This document shows positions 45,963 to 54,483 of a stretch of 64,000 bases of DNA, one piece after another. This DNA is from SABY01 sp964523795 (GTDB lineage: Bacteria; Bacteroidota; Bacteroidia; Bacteroidales; 4484-276). The stretch lies in NCBI GenBank assembly GCA_964523795.1, contig CAZGAO010000003.1, positions 62,001 to 126,000 of the forward strand, in the 5' to 3' direction. The notes beneath the pieces are model-generated. The model was not told where the DNA came from. It was given only the letters and a program-made list of their open reading frames with translations, and ran no database searches. How positions within the stretch are numbered: position 1 is the stretch's first letter; each line of letters opens with the position of its first letter. A program made the position numbers and the translations under genes.

Positions 45963-46190
45963 TTAGGGCTTGCCTTTAAAGTAACAGTTAGAAAAATATA
46001 CGATTTGAGATTTAAGATTTTAGATTTAAGATGTTGGTGATATTCAGCACAATCTAAAATCTACAATCGTCCCGAAAAGTAGAAAATTATAATTCTCCTT
46101 AACTTTTCGAGGATGCACGAGCTTAGCTCGGCATTAATCTTCAATCTTAAATCAAAAATAGATCGAATTTATGGACAAACACTAATTAGA
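45958..46190. mobile_element. MITE-like element E3
   Basis: 233 bp between a diverged left end (45958-45982, 17 of 25 consensus positions) and a good right end (46166-46190, 22 of 25). TAATTA borders both. Its interior holds a second copy of the dispersed AT-rich repeat (45987-46070), interrupted by about 65 nt (CGTCCCGAAAAG to GCTCGGCATT) before its last phrase CAATCTTAAATC resumes. The left end overlaps the stop codon of the WlbA-like gene and the right end is 18 bp before the UpxY-like start. Confidence 0.55.
45987..46070. repeat. Dispersed AT-rich repeat, copy 2
   Basis: The plus-strand counterpart of copy 1 at 31191-31297: the strings AAATATACGATTT, GATTTTAGATTTAAGATG, TTGGTGATATTC and CACAATCTAAAATC appear in the same order with only a few differences. 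It is inside element E3. Confidence 0.7.
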
Positions 46191-46208
46191 AACCATCCCA
46201 TATTAGAA

Positions 46209-46766
46209 ATGATGCAGCTCAAAGATGACGATAAAATAATAAGCCGGATAATTAAACCCAAAGTGGTAAATCCTAAGCAGTGGCTGGTTGCCTATACTAA
46301 GCCCCGGGCCGAAAAGCGGGTTTACGATCGTTTGCTCGAAGCTGAGATCGAGACCTATCTTCCGCTTTACACAACCATAAGGCAGTGGAGCGACCGGAAG
46401 AAAAAGGTGGAAGTGCCGCTTTTTAATTCTTACATCTTTGTTAAAGTATTGGAACGCGAACGCATAAAAGTGTTGCAGGTGTCCGGCGTGGTGCGTTTTA
46501 TCTATTATCTGCAAAAGCCGGCTGTGGTGCGCGAAAAAGAAATTGAGGCGATAAAAAAGTTTTTGAACAAAACCGAAGGCCTCAAAATAAGGGTAGAGAA
46601 AGGGGAATACGTGGAGATATCTTCCGGCCCGATGGAAGGTATTTACGGGAAAGTGATAAGGGTTGGTAAAGAAAAGATCATCTTACAAATCGAACAATTA
46701 AACATGTCGCTGGTGGCCGAAGTAGATAAGGCTCAGGTGCGTAAACCCCTAAAAAATCTGAAATAG
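46209..46766 (+). CDS. UpxY-type NusG-like antiterminator
   Basis: About 186 residues from the ATG at 46209 (46212 is also possible). The frame stays open to an ATG at 46113, but that would translate through the right end of element E3 and is unlikely to be the original start. The NusG N-terminal domain starts WLVAYTKPRAEKRVYDRLLE and the C-terminal KOW region has EYVEISSGPMEGIYGKV. UpxY-type proteins are NusG paralogues that keep RNA polymerase on capsule or exopolysaccharide operons in Bacteroidetes. Directly following genes here are a transporter and sulfate activation, not glycosyltransferases, so its target operon may be this one or distant. It ends 4 bp before the permease start. Confidence 0.85.
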   Translation: MMQLKDDDKIISRIIKPKVVNPKQWLVAYTKPRAEKRVYDRLLEAEIETYLPLYTTIRQWSDRKKKVEVPLFNSYIFVKVLERERIKVLQVSGVVRFIYYLQKPAVVREKEIEAIKKFLNKTEGLKIRVEKGEYVEISSGPMEGIYGKVIRVGKEKIILQIEQLNMSLVAEVDKAQVRKPLKNLK

Positions 46767-46770
46767 AATC

Positions 46771-48552
46771 ATGCTCACCTACGATGGAATAATTGTACTT
46801 CTGGTCATTCTGTTCATCATCATTTCGCTTTACACCGGACTGATTGGACCAGCCTATACTTTTATTGCCGGAATAATATTTTTGGGACTTTTTGGCATAC
46901 TTACCCCTGCAGAGATATTGAGCGGCTTTGCCAACGAACAAATCATGATTATCCTGATGCTCCTTATGATTGGCGAGATGATACGCAATACCGGGGTGCT
47001 TGAGGGATTTTTCGACCGTTATTTCAAAAAGGCAAAAAGCTATCGAGGCTTTGTGAGCCGGATGGTGCTGAGCGTATCGCTGTTTTCGGCCTTCCTCAAT
47101 AATACCCCCCTGGTAGCCATACTTATGCCCTACGTAAACACCTGGAGCCAGCGCAATAAAATCAGTCCATCCAAGCTTTTGATTCCACTCTCGTTTGCCG
47201 CCATTTTAGGTGGTACTGCCACGCTCATCGGCACTTCCACTAATCTTATTGTAAATGGTCTGGTTCAGGCGCAAACCATGATACCCGGCTTTAACACTTT
47301 TAGCATTTTCGATTTTATTTGGGCTGGTGTACCCATGATTATTATTGGTGGTTTGTTTCTGATATTTTTTAGCTGGCGGCTCCTGCCTGACAAGCCTGAT
47401 GTGATGAACGACTTTGTGGAAAACACCCGAAGCTACCTGGTGCATACTCGCATCCGCACCGATTCTACCCTGCCCGGCAAAACGATACAGCAGGCCGAGC
47501 TCCGAAATTTGAAAGGTCTTTTTTTGGCGGAGATCATACGCAACGAAAAAAAAATCAGACCGGTTAACCCCGGTGAGCATTTGCATCGCGATGATATTCT
47601 GGTATTTGCCGGCGAAACCAATACCATTGCCGAACTGGTAAAAAGCAGCTCTGGCCTCGAGCTTGCCGAGTTGGGCATGTATAGTCGCAAAGATCACACC
47701 GAGGCCATCGAAGTAGTTATCTCCCACAACTCCTCGCTCATGGGCAACACCGTTAAAGAAGCCATGTTTCGTAGTAAATATGATGCGGCTGTGGTGGCAC
47801 TGCATCGCAATGGCGAACGGCTGACCGGGAAACTGGGCAATGCCAAACTAAAGCCCGGCGATGTGCTTTTGCTTGTGGCCGGCCACGATTTTAATAAGCT
47901 GTGCCGCAACACACAGGACTTTTATCTGATATCGCGGGTACGCAACTATCGGCGGGTAAAACCTTACGAGCCGGTATTATTGATCGGCGGTTTGGTTTTG
48001 GCAATACTTCTTTCGGCCACCAAGCTGGTGTCCCTGTTTCTTTCGCTGGCCATTTTGATTACTGCTGCACTCTTGCTCAAACTTATCAACCAAAAAGAAC
48101 TGCCCAAAACTGTCGATTTCAATCTGGCCATTATTATCGCCATGTCGCTGGCTTTAGGGATAGCCATGATCAAATCCGGCGTGGCTGGCCATATCGGCTT
48201 TTTTCTGGTGGATGTGCTGATGCCGATGGGTAAATTGACCATCCTTTTCGGGATTTACATCATCTCGGCACTGCTTAGCGCATACATTACCAACAAAGCT
48301 GCCGTAGCCATTTTGTTCCCGATTGTCCTCACCATTTCCATCAAAATGGGGGTCGATCCTATGCCCTTGGTTTTGGTGATGACCTATGCCGCCGCCGCCA
48401 GTTTTTTGACCCCCATCGGCTACCAAACCAACCTGATGGTTTATGGCCCGGGTGGGTATAATTTCAAGGATTTTATGAAAATTGGTTTGCCGCTAACGAT
48501 TCTGTACATGTTTGTTTCGGTGTTTATAATTTATGGATTGTATTTTATTTAA
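46771..48552 (+). CDS. SLC13/DASS-type anion permease with RCK_C domains
   Basis: 593 residues. Two membrane halves flank two TrkA-C (RCK_C) domains at about 211-390. The signature SNT-type loops are seen: FLNNTPLVAIL and LIGTSTNLIVNG in the first half, ITNKAAVAILFP and IGYQTNLMVYGPGG in the second. The family imports dicarboxylates or sulfate with sodium; the adjacent cysC, cysD and cysN make sulfate the best guess here. The RCK_C domains probably sense a ligand that gates uptake. The gene follows the UpxY-like gene by 4 bp and precedes cysC by 14 bp, so all are likely one transcription unit. Confidence 0.85.
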   Translation: MLTYDGIIVLLVILFIIISLYTGLIGPAYTFIAGIIFLGLFGILTPAEILSGFANEQIMIILMLLMIGEMIRNTGVLEGFFDRYFKKAKSYRGFVSRMVLSVSLFSAFLNNTPLVAILMPYVNTWSQRNKISPSKLLIPLSFAAILGGTATLIGTSTNLIVNGLVQAQTMIPGFNTFSIFDFIWAGVPMIIIGGLFLIFFSWRLLPDKPDVMNDFVENTRSYLVHTRIRTDSTLPGKTIQQAELRNLKGLFLAEIIRNEKKIRPVNPGEHLHRDDILVFAGETNTIAELVKSSSGLELAELGMYSRKDHTEAIEVVISHNSSLMGNTVKEAMFRSKYDAAVVALHRNGERLTGKLGNAKLKPGDVLLLVAGHDFNKLCRNTQDFYLISRVRNYRRVKPYEPVLLIGGLVLAILLSATKLVSLFLSLAILITAALLLKLINQKELPKTVDFNLAIIIAMSLALGIAMIKSGVAGHIGFFLVDVLMPMGKLTILFGIYIISALLSAYITNKAAVAILFPIVLTISIKMGVDPMPLVLVMTYAAAASFLTPIGYQTNLMVYGPGGYNFKDFMKIGLPLTILYMFVSVFIIYGLYFI

Positions 48553-48566
48553 TAATTAAATGTTGA

Positions 48567-49178
48567 ATGATGCCTGAAGAAAATAATTTGCATCCTGTTT
48601 TTGATATGATAATGACCCGCGAAGACAAGGAAAACCTGCTTCGGCAGCGATCGAAGGTGATTTGGTTTACCGGCTTGTCGGGAGCAGGAAAAACAACCCT
48701 TGCCAAAGCACTGGAGAAGAGGATGCACCAAAACGGGTATTTAACCCAGGTGCTCGATGGCGATAATATCAGGTCGGGTATCAACAATAATCTGGGCTTT
48801 AGCGAAGCCGACCGAATGGAAAATATCCGCCGTATTTCCGAAGTTTCCAAACTATTAATTCATAGTGGCCTTATTACCATCAATAGTTTTATCAGCCCTA
48901 CCAGCGAAATCAGGGAGATGGCTATGGAAATTATCGGTCGCCGGGATTTTATCGAGATTTATGTAAGCACGCCCATCGGGGTTTGCGAGCAGCGCGATGT
49001 GAAAGGCCTGTACAAAAAAGCCCGCGAAGGGAAGATCAAAAATTTTACCGGTATCGATTCCCCCTTCGAGCCTCCCGCTAATGCGGATATTGAAGTGGAT
49101 ACTACCCACCTGTGCGTGGACGAATGTATCGAGCAAATTATTAAAGTTGTTTTACCAAAAATCACATATTGGTTATGA
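48567..49178 (+). CDS. cysC: Adenylylsulfate kinase
   Basis: 203 residues. Intact APS kinase: P-loop GLSGAGKTT, the substrate loop LDGDNIRSG, the SFISPTSEIR phospho-loop and the lid GLYKKAREGKIKNFTGID. It phosphorylates adenosine 5'-phosphosulfate (APS) to PAPS with ATP. Its TGA overlaps the cysD ATG (ATGA), so the two are coupled. A degenerate relative of this domain is fused to cysN further down, so this gene is presumably the functional kinase of the cluster. Confidence 0.95.
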   Translation: MMPEENNLHPVFDMIMTREDKENLLRQRSKVIWFTGLSGAGKTTLAKALEKRMHQNGYLTQVLDGDNIRSGINNNLGFSEADRMENIRRISEVSKLLIHSGLITINSFISPTSEIREMAMEIIGRRDFIEIYVSTPIGVCEQRDVKGLYKKAREGKIKNFTGIDSPFEPPANADIEVDTTHLCVDECIEQIIKVVLPKITYWL

Positions 49179-50083
49179 ATGGATATAAATTAACACACCT
49201 TCAGGAACTCGAAGCCGAAGCCATCCATATTATCCGCGAGGTAGCTTCAGAATTCGAAAATCCGGTGATGCTCTATTCCATCGGCAAAGATTCGTCGGTG
49301 ATGGTACGCCTGGCCGAAAAAGCATTTTACCCCGGCAAAGTGCCCTTTCCGCTCATGCACATCGACTCGAAATGGAAATTCAAGGAGATGGTCGAATTCA
49401 GGGATAAATATGCCAAAGAAAAGGGCTGGGATTTGATTGTACATTATAATAAGGAGGGTTTTGAAAGTGGCGTTGGCCCCTTTACCCACGGCAGCAAGGT
49501 GCACACCGACATTATGAAAACCCAGGCACTGCTTGCAGGCCTGACGAAATATGGTTTCGATGCAGCCTTTGGCGGTGCCCGCCGTGATGAAGAGAAATCG
49601 CGGGCCAAAGAACGGATATTTTCTTTCCGCGACAAGTTCCACCAGTGGGATCCCAAAAATCAGCGTCCCGAGCTTTGGAATATTTATAATGCCCGCGTTC
49701 ATAAGGGTGAATCCATACGAGTTTTCCCGCTCTCCAACTGGACCGAGCTGGATATCTGGCAGTATGTTCGCATCGAAAACATTCCCATCGTACCGCTTTA
49801 TTACGCCAAAGAGCGACCCATCGTAGAATACAACGGAGCCTTGGTTTTGGTGGACGATGAACGGATGCCAAAGGATTTGGCTGCCACAGCTAAAATGCGC
49901 ATGGTGAGATTCCGCACCCTGGGCTGCTACCCGCTAACCGGTGCCATAGAATCGGAGGCCGACACCATCGAAAAAATTGTGGAAGAGATGATGACCACCA
50001 CCCTATCCGAACGCACCACCCGCGTGATCGATTTCGACCAGGACGGCAGCATGGAGCAGAAGAAAAGGGAGGGGTATTTTTAG
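49175..50083 (+). CDS. cysD: Sulfate adenylyltransferase subunit 2
   Basis: About 302 residues from the ATG at 49175; the TTG two codons earlier (49169) is disfavoured because ATG overlaps the cysC stop in the usual way. The PP-loop of the ATP pyrophosphatase fold is seen as LYSIGKDSSVMVRLAEKAF, followed by FPLMHIDSKWKF and FGGARRDEEKSRAKERIFS. Together with CysN it makes APS from ATP and sulfate. The gene ends in TAG that is the first base-set of palindrome f. cysN begins 380 bp later. Confidence 0.96.
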   Translation: MNGYKLTHLQELEAEAIHIIREVASEFENPVMLYSIGKDSSVMVRLAEKAFYPGKVPFPLMHIDSKWKFKEMVEFRDKYAKEKGWDLIVHYNKEGFESGVGPFTHGSKVHTDIMKTQALLAGLTKYGFDAAFGGARRDEEKSRAKERIFSFRDKFHQWDPKNQRPELWNIYNARVHKGESIRVFPLSNWTELDIWQYVRIENIPIVPLYYAKERPIVEYNGALVLVDDERMPKDLAATAKMRMVRFRTLGCYPLTGAIESEADTIEKIVEEMMTTTLSERTTRVIDFDQDGSMEQKKREGYF

Positions 50084-50110
50084 TAGAGACGCGATGCATC
50101 GCGTCTGTAC
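50083..50110. repeat. GAGACGCG palindrome, copy f
   Basis: Perfect AGACGCGATG plus complement (GATGCATC variant) starting at the last base of the cysD stop codon. It is followed by a CATATTGAATATCGAATAATG heptamer-like run, the end of which is here shortened to TATTGAATATCGAATAATG. Confidence 0.85.
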
Positions 50111-50463
50111 AAAATACACATATTGAATATCGAATAATGAATTTTGGAGAGATGGAGTGGGTAGAGACGCGATGCATCGCGTCTGTTCAAAATACACATA
50201 TTGAATTTCATTTGCCGTGCGTCTGATGGTAAAAAGATTATTATGATAGTGAATGAACGGAAAAATAAAAACCGGAGATTGGAACGATTCCTACGCATAG
50301 GGTTGCTGCGAATTAATAAATAACTAATTATGGTTTGAAAATTAAAAAGAAGATTAGCAAACTGTTGAGATCATTAATTTTAATAATTTCTCAACGCTAC
50401 AATATTTCGTCACTCCACTATTTCTCCCTCTAACAACATTGCTAAACGTTTAAACAATTTCAC
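50111..50463. other. cysD-cysN gap
   Basis: Apart from palindromes f and g and a heptamer run, this 350-bp gap is AT-rich (about 50220-50460). No gene, riboswitch or clear -7 box is visible. It separates two subunits of one enzyme, which are usually adjacent. Confidence 0.5.
50161..50186. repeat. GAGACGCG palindrome, copy g
   Basis: AGACGCGATG plus complement, GATGCATC variant, 50 bp after copy f, followed by the same AAAATACACATATTGAAT phrase. The pair f and g looks like a tandem repeat of palindrome plus tail. Confidence 0.85.
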
Positions 50464-52392
50464 ATGAATATGAATACAGCACCAAACTTAGACATACGAG
50501 AATTTCTCGATCAGGATCAAAATAAAGACCTGCTGCGACTGCTTACCGCCGGATCGGTGGATGATGGTAAATCTACCCTGATTGGTCGCTTGCTTTTTGA
50601 TAGCAAGAAACTTTACGAAGACCACCTCCAGGCTTTGGAACGCGACAGCAAGCGCGTGGGTCATGCCGGCGAAGATATCGATTACGCCCTGCTGCTCGAT
50701 GGCCTTAAAGCCGAACGCGAACAAGGCATCACCATCGATGTGGCCTACCGCTACTTTAGCACCAACAAGCGCAAGTTTATTATCGCCGACACGCCCGGCC
50801 ACGAGCAATACACCCGCAACATGGTTACCGGTGCCTCAACGGCCAACCTTGCCATTATCCTTATCGATGCACGCAAGGGCGTGATTACCCAAACCAAGCG
50901 TCACACTTTTATCGTGTCGCTGCTGGGCATCAAGCATGTGGTTTTGGCGGTGAACAAGATGGACTTGATGGATTTTAGCCAGAAGGTCTTCGATGATATC
51001 TGCGACGACTACCGCAACTTTATCACCAGCCTCGATATTCCCGACATCAATTTTATTCCGCTCTCGGCACTCAAAGGCGATAACGTGGTAGATATTTCTG
51101 CCAGGATGCCTTGGTACCACGGCAAAAGTTTGCTCGAGTTTTTGGAGAGTGTACACATAAGCAGCGACCGCAACTTTAGCGACTTCCGCTTTCCGGTGCA
51201 ATATGTCAATCGCCCCTCGCTCGATTTCAGAGGCTTTGCCGGACGCATGGCCTCCGGCATAGTGAAAAAAGGCGATGCGGTGATGGCACTGCCTTCGAGG
51301 CAAACGAGCCGTGTTAAGGAAATCGTTACTTACAACGGCAGCCGCGAAAAGGCCTTTCCGCCACAATCGGTTACCCTTACCCTCGAAGATGAGATAGATG
51401 TTTCGCGTGGTGAAATGCTGGTGCATCCTGATAATTTGCCCATCGTTGGGCGGCACTTCGAGGCTTTTCTGGTGTGGATGGACGAACAAGCCATGAATAT
51501 CGAAACGCAGTTTTACATCAAGCACAACGCCAATACCACCAAGGCACGCATCGACAAAATCAAATACAAAACCGATGTTAACACCCTCGAGAAATCTGCC
51601 ATCGATCATTTCGAACTCAACGAAATTGGGAGGGTGGTGTTGACCACGGTGAAGCCGATATTTTTTGATCCTTACAAAAAAAACCACAGCACCGGTTCCT
51701 TTGTCCTCATCGATCCGGTAACGAACAATACCAGCGCGGTAGGGATGATTATCGATGCTTTGAAAGATACCGATCTGCCTTCGCGCATCACCGACATGGA
51801 CAAGGCGATGATCGATCGCGGTGAGTCGCTGATACGCTTACCGGAACGCGAAGCCATTTATAACCAAAAAGGCACCAGTCTTTGGATTACCGGCCTGCAC
51901 GGCAGCGGCAAAAATCATTTGGCCTACATGCTCGAAAAGCAACTCTTCGATGAGGGAGCTACTGTGGTGCTGCTCGATGGCAGTACGGTGCGCTCGGGTT
52001 TGTCGCGCGAGCTGGATTATTCGCCTGCCGACCGTACCGAACACCTTCGTCGTGTGGCGCACGTAGCCCGCATCCTGAACGATCAGGGAATCATCACCAT
52101 TTGCTCTTTCATTTCGCCCGATGAGGATATCCGCCGGCAGGTGGCCGAGATCATTGGCGAAGATCGTTTCCATCTTATTTACATGGATGCCGATTTGGCC
52201 TATTGCAAAAACAACAAGCCCGATCTCTACCAAAAAGCTGAAGATGGCGAAATCGAAAATATGCCAGGGGTGGATGCCCGCTTCGATATTCCTGCCGAGG
52301 CTAAGCTAAAGTTAAATCCCGGCGAGGTAGAAAAAAGTACCGAACAGATTCTGAATTATCTCTCGCGGCAGAAAATTTTCCCCTTGCGGTAG
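50464..52392 (+). CDS. cysN: Sulfate adenylyltransferase subunit 1 with degenerate APS-kinase domain
   Basis: 642 residues. The N-terminal GTPase is standard CysN: LTAGSVDDGKSTLIGRLL, DTPGHEQYTRNM and NKMDLMD, followed by elongation-factor-like beta-barrels to about 440. From about 470 to 640 there is a CysC-like domain, but its key loops have drifted: the P-loop is HGSGKNHLA (Asn484 in place of Ser/Thr after Lys483), the substrate loop is DGSTVR (505-510; Ser and Thr in place of the usual DGDN), and the lid lacks the usual KGLYKKA form. The main role, GTP-driven ATP sulfurylase with CysD, should be intact; the kinase part is probably inactive or regulatory. A separate intact cysC is in the cluster. 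Confidence 0.9.
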   Translation: MNMNTAPNLDIREFLDQDQNKDLLRLLTAGSVDDGKSTLIGRLLFDSKKLYEDHLQALERDSKRVGHAGEDIDYALLLDGLKAEREQGITIDVAYRYFSTNKRKFIIADTPGHEQYTRNMVTGASTANLAIILIDARKGVITQTKRHTFIVSLLGIKHVVLAVNKMDLMDFSQKVFDDICDDYRNFITSLDIPDINFIPLSALKGDNVVDISARMPWYHGKSLLEFLESVHISSDRNFSDFRFPVQYVNRPSLDFRGFAGRMASGIVKKGDAVMALPSRQTSRVKEIVTYNGSREKAFPPQSVTLTLEDEIDVSRGEMLVHPDNLPIVGRHFEAFLVWMDEQAMNIETQFYIKHNANTTKARIDKIKYKTDVNTLEKSAIDHFELNEIGRVVLTTVKPIFFDPYKKNHSTGSFVLIDPVTNNTSAVGMIIDALKDTDLPSRITDMDKAMIDRGESLIRLPEREAIYNQKGTSLWITGLHGSGKNHLAYMLEKQLFDEGATVVLLDGSTVRSGLSRELDYSPADRTEHLRRVAHVARILNDQGIITICSFISPDEDIRRQVAEIIGEDRFHLIYMDADLAYCKNNKPDLYQKAEDGEIENMPGVDARFDIPAEAKLKLNPGEVEKSTEQILNYLSRQKIFPLR

Positions 52393-52600
52393 ATCGCGGT
52401 ATTTTCTTTAGCCTTCAGCCAGAAAGGTGGGCAGGCAATCTTTCGTTCCCAAGCAGATATTTTGTGAGATTTCCCTCTCCATCCCCCTCTGCCTAAACGG
52501 CATTGTCATTAGATTACCGTACGGACGGCAGAGCTGCCGCAGCGCAGTAGAAATCTATAAAGCGCGACCTGATGATTGTGCCGGGTTAGGAGTTCTATAA

Positions 52601-52969
52601 TTATGATTTGATTCGGATTCGGTGGGATTCTACTATGATCAGCTTTTTTTGAAAGTACTTTTGTGAAGGATGATCGAGAAGAAAGGTTTTTAGCCTATCC
52701 ATTAAATATGGCAGCGTTTCAGGATGGTTTTTAACCTGCAACGAAATGATTCCTCCATACAGTTGAGGGGGATAGGTTATGATATCTGAAAAATCACCGT
52801 TCAAGGTTAATAATATCGATTTAATTTCCTGTGCTTTTATAATTACATGTTTGTCGGGGGCATCGATTGGTAATAAATCTCTGAGTTTAATGACTTGGTA
52901 TCCGGATTGGCTCAGAAGGTTTACTACTGAATTTGGGACACAATGGTCAGCGAAAAAACTTATGTCCAT
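52601..52969 (-). CDS. DUF5615 PIN-like toxin
   Basis: 122 residues. DUF5615 (Mut7-C/PIN-like) family: an early Asp in FFADHCVPNSV, then IIKAQEIKSILLTLNGDF with the second conserved Asp, and a GGIISLQV strand. These acidic residues are of the type that hold metal in PIN nucleases. The gene is paired with a DUF433 gene through a TAATG stop-start overlap. It is best read as the toxin of a type II toxin-antitoxin pair. The assignment to this family is by motif recall; activity is not shown. Confidence 0.82.
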   Translation of the reverse strand: MDISFFADHCVPNSVVNLLSQSGYQVIKLRDLLPIDAPDKHVIIKAQEIKSILLTLNGDFSDIITYPPQLYGGIISLQVKNHPETLPYLMDRLKTFLLDHPSQKYFQKKLIIVESHRIRIKS

Positions 52970-53184
52970 TAGGCAGCAACTTCAAATTCGGCCAAATCTC
53001 TTGCATAATCCAGGCAAGCAGAAATATGTTCCTTTTTCAGGCCATCAAATTCGAGCAATATTTCGTCATGGTTTTTTCCGGCAGCAAGGTAGCCCAATAC
53101 TAATGCAACCGGAATTCTGGTTTCCATGATTCGGGGTTTACCTTTTAAAACCTCCGGAGTGCATACAATATATTCTTTCCACAT
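52969..53184 (-). CDS. DUF433 antitoxin
   Basis: 71 residues. DUF433 pattern: a GKPRIMETRIPVALVLGYL segment, then LLEFDGLKKEHISACLDYA, a winged-helix-like DNA-binding module common in antitoxins. It precedes its DUF5615 partner with a 1-nt overlap. A -7 box is 25 nt upstream, so this pair has its own promoter, which the antitoxin probably represses. Confidence 0.85.
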   Translation of the reverse strand: MWKEYIVCTPEVLKGKPRIMETRIPVALVLGYLAAGKNHDEILLEFDGLKKEHISACLDYARDLAEFEVAA

Positions 53185-53209
53185 AATAAATGTTGTTATT
53201 GATTAATCG

Positions 53210-53217
53210 CAAAGATA
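53210..53217 (-). promoter_or_regulatory. -7 box of the DUF433/DUF5615 pair
   Basis: TATCTTTG on the minus strand, 25 nt before the DUF433 ATG. Confidence 0.5.
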
Positions 53218-53302
53218 GTAATAGTTTTTCTTTCTTTTATGAAGAAGAAAAATCCTGGTTGCAAAAATTTATTATTGTGAAGCCTGACTGAAAAGAAATA
53301 TC

Positions 53303-53743
53303 CTAAGCCCCTCCGGCATGACCGGTAAACCATTTACTTAGCAATTTATCAGCCATAAGTAGCATGGCCAGCGAAACAAGTGCGGCGATGCTAACCGAGC
53401 TAATCCTGATCCCGGAAAAGGCGTTGCCAAATGAAGTGCTGATGGAAGCAAGTAAATTGAAGTATTTCGCAGGATCGTTCCCTGAAACTGCGTTGATAGC
53501 TTTGAAAATACTATTGAAATCAAAACTAAATAGCACAAAAATTACCGCAGCCGAAGCAGCCACAATAACTGCAAGCAGTCGCAGATCCGGTTTTTTGTCC
53601 GCTTTAACAGCAACAGGCGAAAATTTGGGGAGGCCGGCCATCACCCTTTGGGTGAAATCATCGGGCACTTTCTCCTCAGGCTGCATGGCTATCAGCTTTT
53701 TCAAAAACTTGTCATGGATATTATTATCGGTATTTTGATTCAT
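53303..53743 (-). CDS. Putative anti-sigma membrane protein
   Basis: About 146 residues from the ATG at 53743, which follows the sigma-factor stop by 1 nt; an earlier in-frame ATG at 53764 would lie inside the sigma gene. The N-terminal 50 residues are cytoplasmic-like, followed by two membrane segments (about residues 57-77 and 111-130 counted from 53743). There is no zinc-finger anti-sigma motif, so this is an anti-sigma by position and topology only. It would hold the sigma factor at the membrane. Confidence 0.65.
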   Translation of the reverse strand: MNQNTDNNIHDKFLKKLIAMQPEEKVPDDFTQRVMAGLPKFSPVAVKADKKPDLRLLAVIVAASAAVIFVLFSFDFNSIFKAINAVSGNDPAKYFNLLASISTSFGNAFSGIRISSVSIAALVSLAMLLMADKLLSKWFTGHAGGA

Positions 53744-53744
53744 T

Positions 53745-54311
53745 TTACTGGTCTGTATTTTCAAGATAGCGTTTCAAATCGTCGTACATCCGTTTGCGTA
53801 TTCGGTACAATTTAACTTTTACATTCGATGGCGAATATCCGCATATTTCCGAAATATCAGCGATCGACTTCTCATTTTTATAAAACAAGGTCAGCAGCAA
53901 GTTTTCTTCTTCGGGCAGCTTTTCCATTACAGCGTTTACGGCTGCTATCTGCGCTTCGCGACTCAGCTCGTTTACCGAATTGCCAATGGCATCGGTGGTG
54001 TAGTTGTCGATCATCTCGTCATCGATGGCCGGGAATATGGGTTTTTTGCGGCGGCTTTGCGAGATGGCCGTATTGTAGGCAATCCGGTAGAGCCAGGTCG
54101 AAAACCGGGCATCGCCCTTAAAAGAACTCAAGGCCTTGAAGGCTTTCAGGAAAACATCCTGAGCTACTTCTTCGGCTTCTTCGCGTTGGTGCAATATTTT
54201 TACCGCGATGGTAAACACCATTTCCTTGTGCTTGTCCACCAAAGCCGCGTAGGCTGCCTGCCTGCCATCGAGCACCTGCGCAATGTAATAGCTGTCGTCC
54301 CTGAAAGTCAT
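53745..54311 (-). CDS. ECF sigma factor
   Basis: 188 residues. Region 2 holds YAALVDKHKEMVFTIAVKIL and AEEVAQDVFLKAFKALSSF, the RpoE-like core-binding and -10-recognition parts; region 4 has LPEEENLLLTLFYKNEKS and a helix-turn-helix with SPSNVKVKLYRIRKRM. No extra C-terminal domain. It is followed directly by a membrane-protein gene that is probably its anti-sigma factor. The regulon is unknown. The divergent DUF6249 gene starts 172 bp away. Confidence 0.92.
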   Translation of the reverse strand: MTFRDDSYYIAQVLDGRQAAYAALVDKHKEMVFTIAVKILHQREEAEEVAQDVFLKAFKALSSFKGDARFSTWLYRIAYNTAISQSRRKKPIFPAIDDEMIDNYTTDAIGNSVNELSREAQIAAVNAVMEKLPEEENLLLTLFYKNEKSIADISEICGYSPSNVKVKLYRIRKRMYDDLKRYLENTDQ

Positions 54312-54483
54312 CTGCCTGTTTTGACGCTAAGGATTTTATATGGTTACAAAGGTGTGAAAAAAAATGATAGTCCTTTTCAGAATTAAAATTTAGCTACTTT
54401 TTTGTAACCGCGCCAAAAAGCCATCGTCAAAGAGGGTGATACGAAAATTAAATTTATGTTTAACCATCTAAAATAATAATGAC

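Noticed and set aside
46113..46208. Upstream start for the UpxY-like gene
   Set aside because: It would add 32 residues encoded by the right end of element E3; the ATG at 46209 is a better start.
50111..50463. Riboswitch or leader RNA before cysN
   Set aside because: I looked for a SAM- or other sulfur-type riboswitch in the gap and saw only palindromes and AT-rich sequence.
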